64,000 nucleotides of DNA, taken from assembly GCF_029867415.1 (NCBI RefSeq), contig NW_026705152.1, positions 1,054,001-1,118,000 on the forward strand, given 5' to 3'. Positions 58,630 to 64,000 of the stretch are shown one piece after another; positions within the stretch are counted from its first letter, which is position 1, and each line of letters opens with the position of its first letter. The DNA is from Vicia villosa (lineage: Eukaryota > Streptophyta > Magnoliopsida > Fabales > Fabaceae). Position numbers and translations under genes: made by a program. The notes under the pieces were generated by a model that was not told where the DNA came from, ran no database searches, and saw only the letters and a list, made by a program, of their open reading frames with translations.

Positions 58630-59643
58630 TTATGCCCAGAAATGCTTAGCCATATTGGTTTCATTGATCATGGTTCTGGCCATTTCTTGCAGAGTCCTAT
58701 TCTTTCGTTCTACAACTCCATTTTGCTGTGGAGTTCTAGGACAAGAGAAATCATGGGCAATACCATTTTCTTTGAAGAACTCTTCAAAGAATCTGTTCTC
58801 AAATTCACCACCATGATCACTTCTAACCTTTATGATTTTACACTCTTTTTCAGATTGAATCTGAATGCAGAAATCAAAGAACACTGAATGAGACTCATCC
58901 TTGTGTTTCAAGAATTTTACCCATGTCCAGCGGCTATAATCATCTACGATGACTAATCCATATTTCTTCCCTCTGACAGATGCTGTTTTGACTGGGCCAA
59001 ACAGATCAATGTGCAAGAGTTCTAATGGCCTTGAGGTAGAAACAACATTCTTGGACTTGAATGCAGGTTTGGAGAACTTGCCCTTCTGACATGCTTCACA
59101 AAGAGCATCTGATTTGAATTTCAGATTAGGGAGTCCTCTGACAAGATCCAGTTTGTTAATCTGAGAAATCTTTCTCAAACTAGCATGACCTAATCTTCTG
59201 TGCCAGACCCACTGCTCTTCAGAAACAGACATAAGACAAGTCACCTTCTGACTCATAAGATCTTGCAGATCTGTCTTATAAATGTTGTTCTTCCTCTTGC
59301 CTGTAAATAGGATTGAGCCATCCTTCTGATTTACAGCCTTGCAAGACTTTTGATTAAAGATTATATCATAACCATTGTCACTCAATTGACTGATAGATAA
59401 GAGGTTATGTGTTAATCCTTCTACAAGAAGTACATTAGAAATGGAAGGAGAGTTACCAGACTTTATAGTTCCAGAGCCAATTATCTTGCCCTTCTGATCT
59501 CCTCCAAACTTGACTTCTCCTCCAGACTTAAGCACCAGGTCTTGGAACATAGACCTTCTTCCTGTCATGTGTCGTGAGCATCCAGAATCCAGGTACCACG
59601 ACATGTTGTGCTTTGTCCTTTTTGCAGCCAAGGATATCTGCAA
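58630..59643 (-). pseudogene. pol: Copia protease-integrase, ended by a premature stop
   Basis: The frame holds the copia protease active site WYLDSGCSRHMTG near 59,600-59,560. It also has the integrase zinc domain (WHRRLGHASLRK ... CEACQKGK) and the catalytic core HIDLFGP, RSDHGGEFEN and QNGVVERKNRTL (D, D, E). It ends at FWA followed by TAA, where the family continues with an acidic residue; a single G-to-T change (GAA to TAA) would explain it. There is no ATG at the upstream edge, so protease must come from gag by frameshift, or the frame difference is a mutation. Confidence 0.9.
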
Positions 59644-61441
59644 TAGGAATAATCTTATCCTTAGGTACCCACATTTTCTTGGGTCCTTTCTTGTTAGATT
59701 TTCTCAAGTTCTGATTGAACTTGGGTTTAACATTGTAAGCAATAGGAGGAACAGCATGATAATTCTTAATGTGAGTTTCATGATATTTCCTAGGTTGTGT
59801 CACATGCTTCTTAGTGTGTGTAATGTGAAAACTTTGAGCATGTGAAGTGTGCCTAATATCATGTGAGTGGCCATACTTGAACTGATCATACAATGGCTTG
59901 TATGTGATTTTCATCTTATCAACAGGTTCAAGTTTGTATGGGGTTTCACCCTCAAAACCAATGCCAACTCTACTGTTTCCAGACACAGCATATATCATAG
60001 AAGCTAGCTGACTTCTGCCAATACTTCTAGATAAGAACTTCCTGAAACTTAAATCATATTCTTTCAGAATATGGTTTAGACTGGGAGTGGATTTTTCTGA
60101 ATTGGAAGGAGATCCAACATTATTGGATAATTTTAAAACTTTTTCTTTTAATTCAGAATTTTCCAACTCAAGCTTCTTCGTTTCAAATTCAAATAGCTTT
60201 TTCAGCTTTTTGTATTTGAGACTAATCTGAGACTTGAATTCCAGAAGTTCTGTTAGACTGGAAACTAACTCATCTCTAGTAAGTTCAGAAAATACCTCTT
60301 CAGAATCTGATTCTGATGTAGATTCTGATCCGTCATCTTCTGTCGCCATCAGCGCACAGTTAGCCTGCTCATCTTCAGAGTCTGAATCATCTTCTGACTC
60401 ATCCCAGGTTGCCATAAGACCTTTCTTCTTATGAAACTTCTTCTTGGGATTTTCCTTCTGAAGTTTTGGACATTCATTCTTGAAGTGTCCAGGCTCATTG
60501 CATTCATAGCACATGACCTTCTTCTTGTCAAATCTTCTGTCATCAGAAGATTCTCCACGTTCAAATTTCTTTGAACTTCTGACGCCTCTGAACTTCCTTT
60601 GCTTGTTCTTCCAGAGTTGATTTAGCCTTCTGGAGATCAAGGACAGTTCATCTTCTTCTTCAGATTCTGATTCTTCAGGATCTTCTTCTCTAGCCTGAAA
60701 AGCGTTAGTGCATTTCTTGATATTGGATTTTAATGCAATAGACTTACCTTTCTTTTGAGGCTCGTTTGCATCCAGTTCAATTTCATGACTCCTCAGGGCA
60801 CTGATTAGCTCTTCCAAAGAGACTTCATTTAGATTCTTCGCAATCTTAAATGCAGTCACCATAGGACCCCATCTTCTGGGTAAGCTTCTGATGATCTTCT
60901 TTACGTGATCAGCCTTGGTGTATCCCTTGTCAAGAACTCTCAATCCAGCAGTAAGAGTTTGAAATCTTGAAAACATCTTTTCAATGTCTTCATCATCCTC
61001 CATCTTGAAGGCTTCATATTTCTGGATTAGAGCAAGAGCTTTAGTCTCCTTGACTTGAGCATTTCCTTCATGAGTCATTTTCAAGGACTCATATATGTCA
61101 TAGGCCGTTTCCCTGTTAGATATCTTCTCATACTCAGCATGAGAGATAGCATTCAGCAAAACAGTTCTGCATTTATGATGATTCCTGAAAAGCTTCTTCT
61201 GATCATCGCTCATTTCTTGCCTTGTCAGCTTTACGCCACTGGCATTTACCGGATGTTTGTAACCATCCATCAGAAGATCCCATAGATCACCATCTAGACC
61301 AAGAAAGTAACTTTCCAGTTTATCTTTCCAGTATTCAAAGTTTTCACCATCAAATACCGGCGGTCTAGTATAACCATTGTTACCGTTGTGTTGCTCAGCA
61401 GAGCCAGATGTAGATGTAGACTTTGCAGTTTCATCAGCCAT
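59528..61441 (-). CDS. gag: Copia (Sirevirus) Gag
   Basis: A 637-residue frame from the ATG at 61,441. The N-terminal capsid-like region (PPVFDGENFEYWKDKLESYF, residues about 28-47, to about 230) matches the copia Gag family. A zinc knuckle CYECNEPGHFKNEC is at about residue 311-324. After it come acidic Ser/Glu-rich repeats and a coiled coil (about residues 395-440). The last 38 or so residues overlap the protease frame and are probably out-of-frame reading; the protease frame is +1 relative to gag. Gag itself is intact. Confidence 0.92.
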   Translation of the reverse strand: MADETAKSTSTSGSAEQHNGNNGYTRPPVFDGENFEYWKDKLESYFLGLDGDLWDLLMDGYKHPVNASGVKLTRQEMSDDQKKLFRNHHKCRTVLLNAISHAEYEKISNRETAYDIYESLKMTHEGNAQVKETKALALIQKYEAFKMEDDEDIEKMFSRFQTLTAGLRVLDKGYTKADHVKKIIRSLPRRWGPMVTAFKIAKNLNEVSLEELISALRSHEIELDANEPQKKGKSIALKSNIKKCTNAFQAREEDPEESESEEEDELSLISRRLNQLWKNKQRKFRGVRSSKKFERGESSDDRRFDKKKVMCYECNEPGHFKNECPKLQKENPKKKFHKKKGLMATWDESEDDSDSEDEQANCALMATEDDGSESTSESDSEEVFSELTRDELVSSLTELLEFKSQISLKYKKLKKLFEFETKKLELENSELKEKVLKLSNNVGSPSNSEKSTPSLNHILKEYDLSFRKFLSRSIGRSQLASMIYAVSGNSRVGIGFEGETPYKLEPVDKMKITYKPLYDQFKYGHSHDIRHTSHAQSFHITHTKKHVTQPRKYHETHIKNYHAVPPIAYNVKPKFNQNLRKSNKKGPKKMWVPKDKIIPIADILGCKKDKAQHVVVPGFWMLTTHDRKKVYVPRPGA

Positions 61442-61513
61442 CTTTTACTGAAGCGTTTTTCTCTTCCTGAATCTTTTCTAAACACGGTTAAGTGCTTGCA
61501 CCTTAGAACCGGC

Positions 61514-61525
61514 GCTCTGATGCCA
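61514..61525 (-). other. Primer binding site, initiator tRNA-Met type
   Basis: On the minus strand tggcatcagagc, one base from tggtatcagagc, two bases after the 5' LTR. Confidence 0.85.
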
Positions 61526-61527
61526 AT

Positions 61528-62737
61528 TGAAGGATAGAAAAACACTTAGAAAGGGGGGGGGGGTTTGAATAAGTGTAGCTTTAAAAACTTGACCGATAAA
61601 AATAAATTGCACAGTTATTTTTATCCTGGTTCGTTGTTAACTAAACTACTCCAGTCCACCCCCGCAGAGATGATTTACCTCAACTGAGGATTTAATCCAC
61701 TAATCGCACGGATTACAATGGTTTTCCACTTAGTCAGCAACTAAGTCTTCCAGAGTCTTATGATCACACACTGATCACTCCAGGAACAACTGCTTAGATA
61801 CAATCTAAGACTTTCTAGAGTATTCTGATCCACACGATCACTCTAGTTACAACCTACTTAGATAACCTCTAAGACTTCCTAGAGTATTCTGATCCACACG
61901 ATCACTCTAGTTACTTACAACTTAATGTAATCAATTCTAAGAGTATTACAATTGCTTCTTAAAAGCTATAATCACAAACTGTGATATTTCTCTTAACGTT
62001 TAAGCTTAATCTCACTAATATATTACAACAGCAATGTAGTGAGCTTTGATGAAGATGAAGATTCTGAGCTTCGAATAGAACAGAGTTTCAGCAAGTTAAT
62101 ATGAGTTGTTTTGTTCAGAATCGTTAACCTTGCTTCTCATCAGAACTTCATATTTATAGGCGTTGGAGAAGATGACCGTTGAGTGCATTTAATGCTTTGC
62201 GTGTTCCGTACAGCATCGCATTTAATGTTATACGCTTTTGTCAACTACCTCGAGCCTTGTTCACGCTGTGTCTACTGACGTTGCCTTTAATAGCTTCTAA
62301 CGTTCCTTTTGTCAGTCAGCGTAGCCTGCCACATGTACTTCCTTCTGATCTGATGTTTGTGAATACAACGTTTGAATATCATCAGAGTCAAACAGCTTGG
62401 TGCAAAGCATCTTCTGATCTTCTGACCTTGAAGTGCTTCTGAGCGTGATACCATCAGAACTTCAGTGCTTCTGATCTCATGTTCTTCTGATGCTTCCATA
62501 GACCAATGTTCTGATTCTGCTTCGACCATCTTCTGATGTCTTGCCAGACCATGTTCTGATGTTGCATGCTGAACCCTTTGAGACAAAGCTTCTGAGCGCT
62601 GAATTATGCATACTCTTTATATATTTCCTGAAAAGGAAATTGCATTGGATTAGAGTACCATATTATCTTAAGCAAAATTCATATTATTGTTATCATCAAA
62701 ACTAAGATAATTGATCAGAACAAATCTTGTTCTAACA
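61528..62737 (-). repeat. 5' LTR of the copia element
   Basis: Almost identical to 53,110-54,318, one base longer in the G-run. On the minus strand it runs from TGTTAGAAC to ctatccttca. Confidence 0.95.
62151..62158 (-). promoter_or_regulatory. TATA box of the copia 5' LTR
   Basis: Minus strand tataaata in gcctataaatatg, about 580 bases into the LTR; this is the copy that would drive the element. Confidence 0.75.
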
Positions 62738-62742
62738 TTGAG
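62738..62742. repeat. Target-site duplication ttgag (right)
   Basis: Matches 53,105-53,109. Host sequence resumes here. Confidence 0.95.
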
Positions 62743-64000
62743 AACTCCGAGGAGGAAAAGCTAATCATCTCAAATGTTGACCATCAAGGGGCAAGTCATC
62801 CAAAGAACTCCGTTGGGCATGAACAGTTAATGCTTTCCCTGATTACCTTGAAGGGAAGAGTTTGAAGACTCCGTTGAGCGTGGTAAAGTTGTTTCCATGT
62901 TTGTTTGACTTCAAAACAAAGAAAGCTTGAGGATTCTAGTAAGACGTACCTAATCAGGGGCAATCGAATCGAGGTTTGACCTCTCAAATGTGCAATCTAG
63001 GGCAATCACGTCAATAAATATCTTCAAGCTTCCTCCAATCTGGGGCAATCAAGTCGAGGATTCTCTCTCAATTTCAGTCAATCTGGGGCAATCACGTCGT
63101 GGAACCCCTCAAGTTCAGTCAATATGGGGCAGTCACGTCAAGATTGGACAAATCTCTCCAAAGATCTTTTTGGGCAAATTCCTTTGAAAGTCATGAAGCT
63201 TGGGGCACACTCTTTTGAGTTATATTGTCTCTTCCCCGACCGTCGGAGTTTATTTCTCCTGGAAATTTGGTCTCTCCCCAAGCATAGGAGTTTATTTCTC
63301 CTGAGAGTTTATTCCATTCCTCAAGCATAGGAGTTTATTTCTCCTAGGAGCTGTTCTACTTCCTTAACCAAGGCTCCTTACCTGGGCCTCTCATCCCCGA
63401 CGTGGTGAACCGATGGAATCTCCTCAAGCTGAAAATCCTCCAAGCAGTGGCACATGGTGAGAAGTCAGAATTTTTTCTTCAAGTCAAAGAAGGAGCATCT
63501 TACAAACACAAAGTCCAATATCTATTGGCGCCTCCACATGGTCCTTAACACTAAGGGGGTTCTCCCTGGTGTTTACCCCACTAATGCCTTTATTTGGCAT
63601 CCTGCATATAGCGTTCACTGCATATAACATTGCATCCTCAAAAGCGTAGCATATCCATCAAAATGGAGCATTACGCCATCAAAAAAATCCAAACATGCAT
63701 ACAAAGCATAAGCCAGATAATACAAATCAGCACTCAATCAAGACGACGATACTTCCCCACATAAAAAGTGGTCCTTACAAACTCCAATTGATATCTGCTA
63801 CCACATTACAAATCTCCTCCGCCCACGGTGCCGATACTTGGTTTTCTCAATCCCCAACCTGAGTGTTTTCAATAATCTTCTCTTGCTCCAGCCTCATTGT
63901 TGATGCTCATCTATTTCATTTCTTGCGGATCGTAGGTCCGTTGACCTTATCCTCATCTTTTTCATTTCTTGTGGATCGTAGGTCCGTTGACCTTACCCTC
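62743..64000 (+). other. 3' region of the second Ogre-like element, no gene, runs past window end
   Basis: Non-coding sequence with repeats of a unit containing tctggggcaatcacgtc (about 62,995-63,145). Three hairpins ggag-tttattt-ctcc lie at 63,246-63,345, and a 46-bp tandem repeat with ggatcgtaggtccgttgacc starts near 63,917 and is cut by the window end. This resembles the repeat-rich 3' UTR of Ogre/Tat elements, so the 3' LTR should follow outside the window. Confidence 0.65.

Larger units (their letters stand above)
53110..62737 (-). mobile_element. SIRE/Maximus-type Ty1/copia retrotransposon (Sirevirus), structurally complete
   Basis: LTRs of about 1.21 kb start on the minus strand TGTTAGAACAAGATTTG, the familiar SIRE terminus. 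Order: 5' LTR (61,528-62,737), Met-type primer site, gag, protease-integrase, RT-RNase H, an extra ORF in the env-like position, polypurine tracts, 3' LTR. The target duplication ttgag is intact. The LTRs are near-identical (one difference in the G-run plus a few substitutions), so it inserted recently. The coding region is damaged by one in-frame stop, and gag and protease are in different frames. Confidence 0.95.

Overview
The window looks like intergenic DNA from a large, repeat-rich plant genome. The most likely source is a cool-season legume of the Pisum/Vicia/Lathyrus/Lens group. That assignment is inferred from a giant Ogre-type Ty3/gypsy element with an extra ORF before gag, an intron inside pol and 6-kb LTRs, together with related Tat-type elements and a Maximus/SIRE-type Ty1/copia element. 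I find no host protein gene, rRNA or functional tRNA gene. Almost every base can be assigned to nested LTR retrotransposons. Layout: 1-25,340 is an Ogre element on the + strand whose 5' LTR is cut by the window start. It reads 5' LTR, PBS, ORF1 (7147-8583), gag-protease (8875-13080), an inferred 325-nt intron, RT-RNaseH-RNaseH (to 15,691), a frameshifting deletion, integrase (15,669-16,778), a 2.5-kb structured 3' UTR, polypurine tract and 3' LTR (19,290-25,340). From 25,341 to 27,421 there are two truncated gypsy LTRs facing each other. An Ogre-like LTR starts at 27,422 and is interrupted at 29,155 by a second Ogre-like element (LTR 29,155-34,152, PBS 34,155). That host element has no coding region in view. 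It is split first by a complete non-coding Tat-like element on the - strand (34,993-50,437, target-site duplication tatac, near-identical 4.19-kb LTRs), then by a complete SIRE-type copia element on the - strand (53,110-62,737, duplication ttgag). Its remains run from 62,738 to the window end. The Ogre supplies a nearly complete protein set. The two Tat-like elements keep LTR, PBS and polypurine tract but no gag-pol, so if mobile they would depend on proteins from an Ogre-like partner. The copia element is structurally complete, but its gag and protease lie in different frames and one stop codon splits pol. The most interesting signal is in the non-coding parts. LTRs, leaders and 3' UTRs of all the Ogre/Tat elements carry arrays of short hairpins in which the loop sequence is constant between copies while the two arms change together and stay complementary. 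I see at least eight loop families and many compensatory arm pairs. Other notable points are tRNA-like box A/box B sequences in a divergent patch of the Ogre LTR, primer-site decoys at the LTR ends that differ between elements in step with the true primer site, and a recent opposite-strand insertion of one non-coding element into a relative.
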